Origin: Sapria himalayana | Taxonomy: Eukaryota; Streptophyta; Magnoliopsida; Malpighiales; Rafflesiaceae | Assembly (NCBI GenBank): GCA_029783825.1 | Contig: JAREIK010004353.1 | Location: 1 to 64,000 of the forward strand | Length of the DNA: 64,000 bases | Direction: 5' to 3' | Shown: positions 1 to 14,264 of the stretch, piece by piece | Position numbering within the stretch: the stretch's first letter is position 1 | Layout: the number at the start of each line of letters is the position of its first letter | Program-made: the position numbers and the translations under genes | The notes under the pieces: model-generated | The model's database searches: none | Seen by the model: the letters and a program-made list of their open reading frames with translations, nothing else | What the model was told of the DNA's origin: nothing

Positions 1-3000
1 TAAAAGTTATTCATTTAAGTATTTAGGCAATTAGTGGTATATAAGTTTTATTTTAAAAATGAAATAACAAATAAATTATTTTTGATATTTTTTCAAAATT
101 TCAAAGATTATAACCTTTGAAAATATAATAATTTTAAAATATTTTAAAAATGTGAATACAATATTTAGTAATAATAATTATTATAACAATATATAATATA
201 AACTAAATATAAATAATTTTATTGATAAATATTATATCAATTATCAAAAAATAAATTAATAAACTATTATTAATTTTATAGATATAAATTAAAATTTAAT
301 TACAAAAACTAAAATGATTAAAAATCAAAGTAAATTTATTACTAAATGATAATTTTTGTTTTTTAGTGTTTGACTCATTTTATAAGATTATATTTTTTTT
401 GATAAAAAATAAATTATTTAAATTATATTTGTATAACTCATAATTTATTTTGTAATAAATATTTCAATAAATTATTTAAATTAATTTTAAGGTTTGCGAG
501 TTTAATGGTTTAAGTATTTAGGTGCTTCGGGGCTTAAGAGTTTAGAGATTTATGTGTTTAGGTATTTAAATGTTTATAAGTTTTATTTAAACAATGATAT
601 TACAAAAAAATAATTTTTTATTATTTTTTCTCAATTTTGAAGGTTATAACCTTTGAAAATATAACAATTTTTAAATTTTTTTAAATATGAATACTATATT
701 TAGTTATGATAATAATAATAATTATATATCATATAAATTCAATATAAAGAATTATATTGATAGATTTTATAATAATGATAAAAAAATTAATTAATAAACC
801 TTTATAAATAAGATAGATATTTTTTAAAATATATTTGCAAAACCTAAATTTATTCAAAATCAAAGTAAAATAAATTACTAAATAATAATGTTTTTGATGT
901 TTTGCTTCTTTTTATAAGTTTATATTTTTTGTTCTTAAAAGTATATTATTTAAATTATATTTTTATTCCTCATAATATATTTTGTAATTTATATTTCTAT
1001 AAAAATAAACTAAAAAATAATTAAAATGAATATTTAAAATTATAATGAATACAAATAAAAGTGAGATTTATTATTTATTATTCAGGATATATAGTTTTAA
1101 TGATTTAGGTATTTAGGTATTTTGGGGTGTAGTGATTTAAGTGTTTATGCCTTTAGTGATTTATAGTTTTTATTTAAAAAATGAAAAAACAAAAAATTTA
1201 ATTTTTTATTTTTTCTAATTTTTGAAGGTTATAACCTTTGAAAATATAATAATTTTTAATTTTTTTTAAATGTGAGTATAATATCTAGTTATAAAAATCT
1301 TAATAATTATATATAATGTATACTCAATATAAATAATTTTATTAATAGATATTATAATAATGATCAATAAATAATTAATAAACTATTTTTAAATAGAATG
1401 ATATAAATTAAAATATAAATGCAAAATCTAAAATGATATAAAATCAAAATAACATATTTTACTAAATAATAAATTTTTGTTTTTAAAATCGTGCCTATAT
1501 TTATAACCTAATATTTTTTTTGATGAAATATAAATTATTTAAATTATATTTGTCTCACTAATAATTTATTTTGTAATTAATATTTCTATACAAATAAACT
1601 GATAAATAATTAAAATAAAAATTTAAAATTATACTGAATAAAAATAAAAATGAGATTTATGATTTTTTATTAATGTATACCAGTTTAATGGTTTTGAGAT
1701 TTAAAATTTTCTGAAATGTGAATACAATATTTAGTTATAATATTATTAATAATCATACATCATATATATTCAATATAAACAATTTTATTGATAGTTATTA
1801 TAATAATGATCAAAAGTTAATTTAATAAATTTATTTCTTTTATAAGCGTATATATATTTTTTGATTAAAAATAAATTATTTAAATTATATTCGTCTTACT
1901 CATACTTTATTTTGTAATAAATATTTCTATAAAAATAAACTAATAAATAATTAAATGAATATTAAAAATTATAATAAATACTAATAAAAATTAGATTTAT
2001 TAATTATTATCTATTATATAATGATTTAATGGTTTATGTATTTAGGTATTATTGGGTTTAAAAGTATACATATTTTTTGCGTATGCATTTAGTGGTTTAT
2101 TGGTTTTATTTATAAAATTAAATAACAAAAAATTTATTTTTTTTATTTTTTGATATTTTCAAAGGTTATAACCTTTGAAAATATAATGCTTTTTAAATTT
2201 TTTTCTAAAGCAAATTCAATATTAAGTTATAAAAATCATTATATTTATATATCATATAAATTCAATATAAACAAGTTTAGTGCTTAATATTCTAATAATG
2301 ATTAAAAAATAAATTAATAATCTATTATTAATAAGATAGATATCAATTAAAATATAATTACAAAATATAAAATGATTCATAAGCAACCCAAAATATATTA
2401 CTATATAATAATTTTTTATTTTGTAATTTTTTTTTATTTTAAAAAGTTTATCTATATTTTTTGATTAAAAATAATTTACATAAATTATATTTGTTTAACT
2501 CATAATTTATTTTTTAATTAATATTTATATAAAAATAAACAAATAACTAATTAAAATAATATTTAAAATTATAAATAAAAAAAATGATATTTATAATTTT
2601 TTATTTAGGGTATACCGGTTTAATTTAAATTAGAAATGTCTCACTAAAAATTTATTTTGTAATTTATATTTCTATCAAAATAAACTGATAAATAAAAAAA
2701 TTTAAAATTATACTGAATAAAATTTAAAATGAGATTTATGATTTATTATTAATGTATACTAGTTTAATAGTTTAAGTATTTAGAGGTTTTGTCGTATAGG
2801 TGTTTATCGATTCAAGTTTTTAGGCATTTAGTGGTTTATAGGTTTTATTTAAATAATGAAATAACAAAATAATTTTGTAATTTTTTGTCATTTTCATAGG
2901 TTATAACCTTTGAAAATATAATAATATTTAAAATTTTTTGAAATGTGAATACAATATTTAGTTATAATTATTTTAATAATTATATAACATATAAATTCAA

Positions 3001-6000
3001 TATAAATAATTTTATTGATAGAGATTATAATAATGATCAAAAATTAAATTAATAAACTATTAATAATAAGATAGATATTAATTAAAAAATATTTACATAA
3101 CCCAAATTTATTCAAAATTAAAGTAAAAATTATTATTGGATAATAATTTTTAATTTTTAAATTTTTACTTCTTTTATAAGCGTATATATTTTTTTTTATT
3201 AAAAATAAATAATTTAAATTATATTTGTCGCAATCATAATTTATTTTTTAATAAAAATTTATATAAAAATAAACTAATAAATAATTAAAATGAATATTTA
3301 AAATTATAATAAATTGAAATTAAAATTAGATTTCTTAATTATTAAGTAGTATATAGTGGTTTAATGGTTTATGTATTTAGACATTACGGGCTTTAGGAGT
3401 TTACTGATTTAACTGTGTATGCATTTCGTGGTTTATAGGTTTTATTTAAAAAATAAAATAACAAAATATATATTTTTATTATTTTTTGATATTTCCAAAG
3501 GTTATAACCTTTGTAAATATAATATTTTTTAAATTTTTTCAAAAGCAAATTCATTATTAAGTTATAAAAATCATTATATTTAAATATCATATAAATTCAA
3601 TATAAACAAGTTTAGTGCTTAATATTCTAATAATGATCAAAAAATAAATTAATAATCTATTATTAATAAGATAGCTATCAATTAAAATATAATTACAAAA
3701 CATAAAATGATTTATAAGTAACCCAAAATATATTACCATATAATAATTTTTTATTTTGTAATTTTTTTTTATTTTAAAAAGTTTATCCATATTTTTTGAT
3801 TAAAAATAATTTACATAAATTATATTTGTAACTCATAATTTATTTTTTAATTAATATTTATATAAAAATAAACAAATAAATAATTAAAATGAATATTTAA
3901 AATTATAATGAAAAAAAATGAGATTTATTATTTATTATTTAGGGAATACCGGTTTAATTTAAATTATATCTATCTCACTAATAATTTATTTTGTAATTAA
4001 TATTTCTATAAAAATAAACTTATAAATAATTAAAATAAAAATTTAAAATTATACTGAATAAAAATTAAAATGAGATTTATGATTTATTATAAATGTATAC
4101 CATTTTAATAGTTTATATTTAGAGGTTTTGTCGTATAGGTGTTTAGCGATTCATGCTTTTAGGCATTTAGTAGGTTTTTTTTAACGATATAAAAACAAAA
4201 AAAATTATTTTTTGTCTTTTTGATAGGTTATAACCTTTGAAAATATAATAATATTTAAAATTTTTTGAAATGTGAATACAATATTTAGTAATGATAATAT
4301 TAATAATTATATATCATATAAATTCAATATAAACAATTTTATTGATAGATATTATAATAATGATCAAAAATTAAATTAATAAACTATTAATAATAAGATA
4401 GATATTAATTAAAAAATATTTACAAACCCCAAATTGATTCAAAATTAAAGTAAAATATATTACTTAATAATAATTTTTAATTTGTAAATTGTTACTTTTT
4501 ATATAAGCGTAAATACTTATATTGATTAAAAATAAATTATTTAAATTATATTTCTCGCACTCATAATTTATTTTGTAAAAATTATTTCTTTAGAAATAAA
4601 CTAATAAATAATTAAAATATATATTTAAAATTATAATAAATAGAAATAAAATTTAGATTTATTAATTATTCTGTAGTATATAGCGGTTTAATGGTTTATG
4701 TATTTAGGCATTACTAAGTTTAGGAGTTTACTGATTTAACTTTGTATGCATTTAGTGGTTATAGGTTTTAATTAAAAAATAAATAAACAAGAAAATAATT
4801 TTTATTATTTTTTGATATTTTCAAATGTTATAACCTTTGAAAATATAATAAATTTTAAATTTTTTTCAAAAATGAATTCAATATTTAGTTATAATAATCA
4901 TTATATTTATATTTCATATAAATTCAATATAAATAATTTTATTGATAAATATTCTAATAATGATCAAAAAATAAATTAATAATCTATTATTAAATAGATA
5001 GATTTCAATTAAAATATAATTACAAAACCTAAAATGATTTAGAAGGAATGCAAAATATATTACTATATAATAAATTTTTGTTTTGAAATAATTTCTTCTT
5101 TTTATAAGTTTATCTATATTTTTCGAATAAAAATAATTTATATAAATTATATTTTTCTAACTCATAATTTATATTGTAATTAATATTTAATAAAAATAAA
5201 CAAATAAATAATTAAAATGAATATTTTAAATTATAATGAAAAAAATAATATTGAGATTTATTTTGTATTATTTAGGGTAAACCAGTTTAAAAGGATTATC
5301 TATTTATGGTTTTAGAGATTTCAGAGTTATTGACTTAAGTGTTTTGGCATTTAGTAATTTATATTATTTATTTAAAGAATGAAATAATAACAAAATTATT
5401 TTTGATATTTTCTCACATTTTCAAAGGTTATAACATTTGAAAATATAATAATTTTAAATTTTTTTAAGAATGTGAATACAATACCTAGTAATAAGAATCA
5501 TTATAATTATATATAATATAAACTAAATATATACAATTTTATTGATAGATATAATATCAATTACCAAAAAATAAATTAATATGCTATTTTTAATATGATA
5601 GATATAAAATAAAATATAATTGCAAAACCTAAAATTATTCAAAATCAAAGAAAAATTTATTACCAAATAATAATTTTATTTTTAGTTTTTGCTTCTTTTT
5701 ATAAGCTTATATTTTATTTAATTATAAATAAATTAATTAAATTATATTTAAAGTTTACGAGTTTAAACTTTTAAATATTTAGGGGCTTTTGTGTTTAGAA
5801 GTTTATAGATTTAAGTTTTTAGGCATTTAATGGTATATAAGTTTTATTTAAACAATGATATAACAAAAAATTTATTTTTATTTTTTTTTTCTAATTTTTG
5901 ACGTTTATAACCTTAGAAAATATAAAAATTTCTAAATTTTTATCAAATGTAAATATAAGTTTTAGTCATAATAATCTTAATAAATATAAGTCATTTATAT

Positions 6001-6705
6001 TCAATATAAATAATCAAATTGCAAGATATTATAATAAAGATCAATAAATAAATTAATAAACTATTATTAATAAGATAGATATTATTTAAAATATAATTGC
6101 AAAATCTAAATTTATTCAAAATCAAACTTTATATTACTAAATAATAATTTTTTTTAATATTTTGCTTTTTTTATAAGTTTATATTTTTGTTATTAAAAAT
6201 AAATATTTTAAATTATATTTGTATTCCTCATAATTTATTTTGTAATTTATAATTCTATAAAAATAAACTACTAAATAATTAAAATAAATATTTAAAATTA
6301 TAATGAATACAAATAAAATTGAGATTTATTATTTATTATTTAGGATATACAGGTTTAATCGTTTAAGTATTTAGGTGTTTTTGGGTTTAGTTATTTAAGT
6401 GTTTATTCCTTAAGTGATTTTATCTAATTTTTGAAGGTTGTAACCTTTGAAAATATAATAATTTTTAATTTTTTTAAAATGTGAATATAATATTTAGTTA
6501 TAATAATATTGATAATTATATATAATGTAAAATCATTATAAAAAATTTTATTAATAGATATTATAATAATGATCAATAAAAAATGAGATTTATTTTTTAT
6601 TATTTAGTTATACTAATTTAAAGGCTTATATATATATGGGCTTCGAGGTTTAGGAGTTTAGTCATTAAGAATTTAGGTATTTTGTGGTTTATAGATTTTA
6701 TTTAA
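1..6705 (+). repeat. Satellite array, + orientation, left block
   Basis: Tandem AT-rich satellite; '+' means the 8-mer block reads TTTAGG-like on this strand and precedes the dyad core. Cores lie near 101, 640, 1224, 2161, 2897, 3496, 4223, 4821, 5421, 5899 and 6431. The step from 1224 to 2161 contains a monomer that lost its core (near 1690). Steps of 736 and 727 bp are the long S-containing form; 478 bp is the short V form. Class order from about 3.4 kb is W, S, T, W, P, V, Q, M. From about 3.5 kb to the end, spacing and class order match about 59.4-62.9 kb in the same orientation. Open frames on the minus strand at 3393-3790 are chance frames. No gene is seen. Confidence 0.93.
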
Positions 6706-9700
6706 ATGACTTATAATTATTAAGATTATTATAACTAAATATTATTTTTACATTTGAAAAAAAATTATTATATTTACAACGGTTATAACCTTCAAAAATT
6801 AAAAAAATAATAAAAATAAATTTTTTGTTATATCATTATTTAAATAAAACTTATAAACCACTAAATGCCTAAACACTTAAGCCTCTAAACTCCTAAACAC
6901 AAAAGCCCCTAAATATTTAAACCTTTAAACTTTTAAACCTTAAATATAATTTAAATAATTTATTAAAATATTAATTACAAAATAAATTAAGAGTGATTCA
7001 AATATAATTTAAATAAATTATTTTTCATCAAAAAAATATATAAGCTTATAAATAGAAGCAAAAACTAAAAAACAAAAATTATTATTTAGTAATAAATTTT
7101 ACTTGGATTTTGAATAATTTTAGGTTTGGCATTAATATTTTAATTTATATCCATCATAATAATAATAACATATTAATTTATTTTTTGATAATTGATATCA
7201 TATCTATGAATAAAATTGTTTATATTTAGTTTATATTATATATAATTATAATGATTATTATTACTAAATATTGTATTCACATTTTTAAAAAATTTTAAAA
7301 TTATTATATTTTCAAAGATTATAAACTTTGAAAATGTGAAAAAATATCAAAAATAATTTTTTTGTTATTTTATTGTTTAAATAAGTCCTATAAACCACTA
7401 AATGCCTAAAAATATAAATTGCTAAAGTCATAAACGAAAAAACCGTTAAATACTTAAAATATTAAACTGGTATACATTAATAATTATTCATAAATCTCAT
7501 TTTAATTTTTATTCAGTATAAGTTTAAATTTTTATTTTAATTATTTACTAGTTTATTTTTATAGAAATATAAATTACAAAATAAATTATTAGCGAGACAG
7601 ATCTAATTTAAATTAGACTGGTATACCCAAAATAATAAAGAATAAATCTCAATATTATTTTTTTTCTTTATTATTTTAAATAATCATTTTATTTATTTAT
7701 TTGTTTATTTTTATATAAAAATTAATTAAAAAATAAATTATGAGTTATACAAATATAATTGATATAATAATTTAAAAAATATATAAACTTTTTAAAAAAA
7801 ATATATAAATTATATAATAATTTATATAATTTATATTGTAATATATTTTGCTTTGCTTTTGAATTATTTTAGGTTTTGTAATTATATTTTAATTGATATC
7901 TATCTTATTAATAATAGATTATTTATTTATTTTTTGATCATTATTAGAATATTTATCAATAAAATTGGTTATATTGAATTTATATGATATATAAATATAA
8001 TGATTATTATAACTAAATTTTGTATTCACTTGTGAAAAGAAATTTAAAAATTATTATATTTTCACTGGTTATAACCTTAAAAAATGAGAAAAAATAATAA
8101 AAATAAATTTTTTGTTATTTCATTTTTAAAATAAAACCTATAGATCATTAAATGCTTACTTACTAACATCTGTAAGCTCATAGACCCCGAAACCGCTAAA
8201 TACATAACCCTTTTAACAGCTATATACTAGTTAATAAATAATAAATCTCATTTATATTTCTATTTATTATAATTTAAATTATTCATTTTAATTATTTATA
8301 GTTTAATTTTTTAGAAAAATTAATTACAAAATAAATTTTGAGTGAGACAAATATTATTTAAATAATTTATTTTAATAAAAAAAAATATAAGCTTATAAAA
8401 TGAAGAAAAATTTTAAAAATAAAATAATATTATTTAGTAATATATTTTGATTTGATTTTGAATCATTTTGTGTTATGTAAATATATTTTAATTAATATTA
8501 ATATTATTAATAATAGTTTATTAATTTAATTTTTGATCATTATTATAATATCTATCATTAAAATTATTTATATTGAATTTATATGATATATAATTAGTAA
8601 GATTAATATAATTATACTTTGTATTCACATTTCAAAAAATTTTAAAAATTAATTTATTTTCCAAGGTTATAAACTTTGAAAATCAAAAAAAATTAAAAAA
8701 AGAATTTTAAATTTTTATTATATAAATAAAATCTATAAACCACTAAATGCCTAAAAACATAAATTGCTAAACTCCTAAACGACAAAACTTCTAAATAATC
8801 AAACCATTATACCGGTATACCACATATAATAAATCATAAATCTCATTTTAATTTGTATTCATTATAATTTTAAATATTCATTTTAATTATTTATTAGTTT
8901 ATTTTTTATAGAAATATCAATCACAAAATTAAAATGAGTGAGACAAATATAATTTTAATAATTTATTTTTAATCAAAAAAAAATAAGCTTATATAAATAA
9001 GTAAAAATATAAAAACAAAAAATTATTATTTAGTAATACATTTTACTTTGATTTTGAATCATTATATATAGGTTTTGCAATTATATTTTAATTGCGATCA
9101 ATCTTATTAAAAATAGTTTATTAATTTATTATTTGATCATTTTTATAATATCGAACAATAAAATTACTTATATTCAATTAAAATGTCTTATAATTATTAA
9201 GTTATTATAACCAAATATTATATTTATATTTGAAAAAAAATATTAAACTTATTAAAGTTTCAAAGGTTATAGCCTATAAAAATGATAAAAAATCACAAAA
9301 ATAATTTTTTTATTATTTTATTATTTAATTAAAACTTATAAACCACTAAAAGCCTAAACATTTAAATCTCTAGACTCCTAAACCCCAAAATCCCCTAAAT
9401 ACTTAAACCATTAAATTTATATAACCTAAATAATAAATAATAATCTCAATTTTATTTGTATTAATTATAATTTTAAATATTGTTTTTAATTATTTTTTAG
9501 TTTATTTTTATAGAAATATTAATTACAAAATAAATAATGAGTGAGACAGATATAATTTAAATAAATTATTTTTTATGAAAAAAAAATAAGCTCATAAAAA
9601 TAAACAAAATTTCAAAAATTAAAAATTGTATTTAATAATATAATTTACTTTGATTTTGAATTATTTTGGGTTCTACAAATATATTTTAAATAATATCTAT

Positions 9701-12700
9701 CTTATTAATAATAGTTTATTAATTTAATTTTTGATCATTTTTATAATATATATTAAATTAAACCGATATTCCCAAAATAATAAATAATAAATCTCAAAAT
9801 TATTTTTGTAATTAAAATTCTAAATATTCATTTTAATTATTTATATTTTTATGTGTATATAAATATTAATTAAAAAATAAATTATGAGTTAGACAAATAT
9901 AATTTATATAAATTAATTTTCATCAAAAAAATATGGATTAACTATTTAAGAATAAAAAAATTTCAAAACAACAAATTATTATATAGTAATATATTTTGAT
10001 TTCTTCTGAATCATTTTAAGTTTTTTTATTATATTTTAATTGATATCTATCTTATTAATAATAGATTATTAATTTTTTTTTGATCATTTTTAGAATATTT
10101 ATCAATAATATTCTTTATATTGAATTTATATGATATATAAATATAATGATTATTATAACTAATTATAGAATTCACTTTTGAAAAAAATTTAAAAATTATT
10201 ATATTTTCAAAGGTTATAACCTTTAAAAATATCAAAAAATAAAAAAAAAAATATTTTAGTATTTTAATTTTTAAATAAAATCTATAAATCACTAAATGCA
10301 TATGTAGTAAATTTTGTAAACTCCTAAGGCCTGTAATGCCAAAATACATAAACCATTAAACCACTATATGCTATTTAATAATTAAGAAATCTAATTTTTA
10401 TTTCAATTTATTATTATTTTAAATATTCATTTTAATTATTTATAATTTTATTTTTATAGAAATATTTATGACAAAATAAATTATGAGTGTGACAAATATA
10501 TTTTAAATACCTTATTTTTAATCAAAAAATATATATATGTTTATAAAAGAAGTAAAAATTAATAAATTAAAAATTATTATCCCGTAATATTTTTTACTTT
10601 AATTTTGAATCTGTTTCGGTTTTGTAAATATTTTTTAATTAATATTAATCTTATTATTAATAGTTTATTAATTTAATTTTTGATCATTATTATAATATCT
10701 ATCAATAAAATTGTTTATATTGAATTTATATGATATATAATTATTAAAATTATTATAATTAAATATTGTATTTACATTTCAAAAAATTATAAATATTATT
10801 ATTTTTTCAATGGTTATAACCTATGAAAATGACAAAAAATTACAAATTTTTTTTTGTTATTTTATTTTTTAAATAAAACATATAAACCACTAAATTCCTA
10901 AAAATATAAATTGCTAAACTCCTAAGCGACAAAACTTTTAAATACTTAAACTATTAAATTGGTATGTATTAATAATAAATTATAAATCTCATTTTAATTT
11001 TTATTATGTATAATTTTAAATTTTTATATAAATTATTTATTAGTTTATTATATAGAAATATTAATTACAAAATAAATTATTAGTGAGATAGATCTATTTT
11101 AAATAATTTATTCTTTATCAAAAAAATATATGTGCTTATAAAAAGAGGCAAAATTTTAAAAAACAAAATTTATTATTTTGTAATATATTTTATTTTGATT
11201 TTGAATCATTTTAGTTTTTGTAATTATATTTTAATTTATATCATTCTTATTAATAATAGTTTATTAATTTTTTATTGATAAATATTATAATATCTTTTAA
11301 TAAAATTATTTATATTGAGTTTACATTATATATAATTATTAAGATTATTATAACTAAATATTATATTAACATTTAAAAAAATTAAAAATTATTATAATAT
11401 CAAAGGTTATAACCTTCAAAAATTAAAAAAATTAAAAAAAATTTAATTTTTTATTTTTTCATTCTTTAAATAAAAGCTAAAATCACTAAAGTCCTAAACA
11501 CTTAAATCACTAAACCCAAAAACACCTAAATACTTAAACCATTTGACTAGTATATTCTGAATAATAAATAATACATCTCAATTTTATAGTAATAATTAAA
11601 ATTTTAAATATTCATTTTAATTATTTTATAGTTTATTTTTATAGAATTATAAATTAAATATAAATTATGTGGAAGTCAAATATAATTTAAATAATTTACT
11701 TTTAATAACAAAAAATATAAACTTATAAAAATAAGCAAAACATCAAAAAAATTATTATTTAGTATTATATTTTACTTTGATTTTGAATAAATTTACGTTT
11801 TGCAAATATATTTTAAAAAATATCTATCTTATTAATAGTAGTTTATTAATTTATTTTTTGATCATTAATACAATATCTATCAATATAATTGTTTATATTG
11901 TATTTACATGATATATAATTATTAAGATTATCATAACTAAATATAGTTTTCACATATAAAAAATTTAAAAATAGTTATATTTTCAAAGGTTATAACCTTC
12001 AAAAATGAGAAAAAATAACAAAAATAAATTTTTTGTTATATCATTGTTTAAATAAAACTTATAAACCATTAAATGCCTAAACACATAAATCTCTAAACTT
12101 CTAAACCCTGAAGCCCCTAAATTCATAAACCTTTAAATTCGTAAACCTTAAATATATTTTAAATAATTTATAGAAATATTAATTAGAAAATAAATTATGA
12201 GTGACAAATATAATTTAAATAATATAATTTTTGTACAAAAAAAAATATAAGCTTATAAAATGATTCAAAAACTTAAAAAAAATTATTATTTAGTAATAAA
12301 TTTTACTTTGATTTTGAATCATTTTAATTTTTTTAATTATATTTTAATTTATATCTATCATATTAATATTATTTTATTAATTTATTTTTTAATAATTGAT
12401 ATAATATTTATCAATAAAATTGTTTATATTTATTTTATATTATATATAGTTATAATAATTATTATTACAAAATATTGTATTCACATTTTTAAAAAATTTT
12501 AAAATTATTATATTTTCAAATGTTATGACATTTGAAAATTTGAAAAAATATCAAAAATAAATTCTTTGTTATTTCATTGTTTAAATAAAAGCTATAAACC
12601 ATTAAATGCCTAAATAATTAAATCAATAACTTCTAAATCTTTAAAACCCTAAATAGATAAATATTTTTAAACAGGTATATCCTAAATAATAAATAATAAA

Positions 12701-13789
12701 TAATAAATAATAAATAATAAATCTCATTTTTATTTTTTTCATTATAATATTAAATATTTATTTTAATTATTTATTTGTTTATTTTTATATAAATATTAAA
12801 TAAAAAATAAATTATTAGTTAGAAAACTATAATTTATATAAATTATTTTTCAATAAAAAAATATAGATAAACTTATTAAAAGAAGAAAAAAAAAACAAAA
12901 AATTATTATATAGTACTATATTTTATTTTGTTTTCCTTATCATTTTATGTTTTGTAATTATATTTTAATTGATATCTAAACTTATGAATAATAGATTATT
13001 AATTTATTTTTTGATCATTATTAGAATATTTATTAATAAAAATATTTATATTTAATTTATATGATATATAAATTTAATAATTATTATAACTAAATATTGT
13101 ATTCTTTTTTGGAAAAAATTTGAAAATATTTATATTTTCAAAGATTATAACCTTTGAACATATGAAAAATCAAACAAAAATATTTTTTTTATTATTTCAT
13201 TTTTTAAATAAAACCTATAAATCACTAAATGCCTAAACACTTAAATCACTAAACTACAAAATCCCGATACCCCTATATAGATAATCGTTTAAACAGGTAT
13301 CCCCTAAATAATAATTAATAAATCTTATTTTTATTTGTTTTCATTTTAATTTAAAAAAATCATTTTGATTGTTTAGTTTTTTATTTATATATATATATTA
13401 ATTATAAAATAAATTATGAGTTAAAAATATAATTTATAAAAATTATTTTACATCAAAAAATAGATAAGCTTATAAAAATAATAAAAATTTAAAAACAAAT
13501 AATTATTATTATGTAATATATTTTTCTTTGCTTTTGAATCATTTTTGGTGTTGATATTATATTTTAATTAATATTAATCTTATTCATAATAGATTTTTAA
13601 TTTATTTTTTGATAATTATTAGAATATATATCAATAAACTTGTTTATATAGAATTTATATGATATATAATTATTATGATTATTATAAATAAATATTTATT
13701 CACTTTTGAAAAAAATTTAAAAATTATTATATTTTCAAAAGTTATAATCTTTTAAAATAATAAAAATTAATAAAAATAATTATTAAGTA
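6706..13789 (-). repeat. Satellite array, - orientation, from first inversion to hAT relic
   Basis: Same satellite, reverse orientation (the 8-mer block reads CCTAAA-like). Cores lie near 6781, 7310, 8063, 8661, 9258, 10205, 10805, 11401, 11980, 12512, 13134 and 13733. Class order left to right: V, T, S, Y, Z, R, S-like fusion (near 9760), W, T, Q, V, P, X, then a unit cut by the hAT relic. The 9258-10205 gap contains two fused partial monomers. A short run of 7-bp ATAAATA units at about 12,684-12,722 is a local slippage expansion between two regular parts. The open frames at 10,047-10,349 and 12,260-12,502 are low-complexity I/Y/N/K-rich translations of satellite, not genes. Confidence 0.92.
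12644..12653 (+). other. Exact plant telo-box-like motif in a P-class monomer
   Basis: AAACCCTAAA stands within the degenerate 8-mer block of a P-class monomer. The same ten bases recur in other P monomers at 28,267-28,276 and 35,225-35,234, and inverted at 61,202-61,211. Telo-box motifs are known plant binding sites for telomere-repeat-binding (TRB) proteins; occupancy here is only an inference. Confidence 0.55.
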
Positions 13790-13950
13790 GACATATCATC
13801 AACTCTTTATAATCATCCATCATCTCATTTAAACCATTTATAATATTTTTCACCAAATTTTTAGCCAATTCTTCTCCATAATGCTAGTGTATTTAACCTT
13901 GAGATATTGGACCTTATATCTAGGATCCAAGACTATGCTACAAAAAGCAT

Positions 13951-14014
13951 AATATTTGTTGACTGAAGAGAACCCCAATATTTGTTGATTGAAGAGAACC
14001 CAAATATGTGTTGA
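13951..14014. repeat. 26-bp tandem duplication inside the left hAT relic
   Basis: Two full copies and one partial copy of a 26-bp unit beginning AATATTTGTTGA and ending GAGAACCC. The orthologous place in the right copy (around 51,620-51,650) has a single copy, so the duplication arose after the two hAT relics separated. Confidence 0.8.
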
Positions 14015-14264
14015 ATTTATATCTCATTTTTATACCCATTTCAGACACCATTGTATCTCTACTATTTTCACAAAGCTCAATTTTTTTCAAAATTCGAATA
14101 ATCTGAGGAAAATAAACACTAGAGGTAGAATATTATGAACCAGAAAATTTACAAGTTACCTCATAAAAAATTTTCAAGAAATGAGCCAAAATTATGGCGT
14201 TTCTTCAATCTCTCTCAGTTGGAATGTTTGAACCAAACTCCTTCAATAACCTTTTGTCATTGTC

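Noticed and set aside
3393..3790. Short open frames in the satellite (also 10,047, 12,260, 16,424, 23,448, 24,645, 33,118, 35,605, 39,099, 39,707, 60,822)
   Set aside because: All translate AT-rich satellite into I/Y/N/K/F-rich peptides, recur only because the monomer recurs, are broken in sister monomers, and match no domain.
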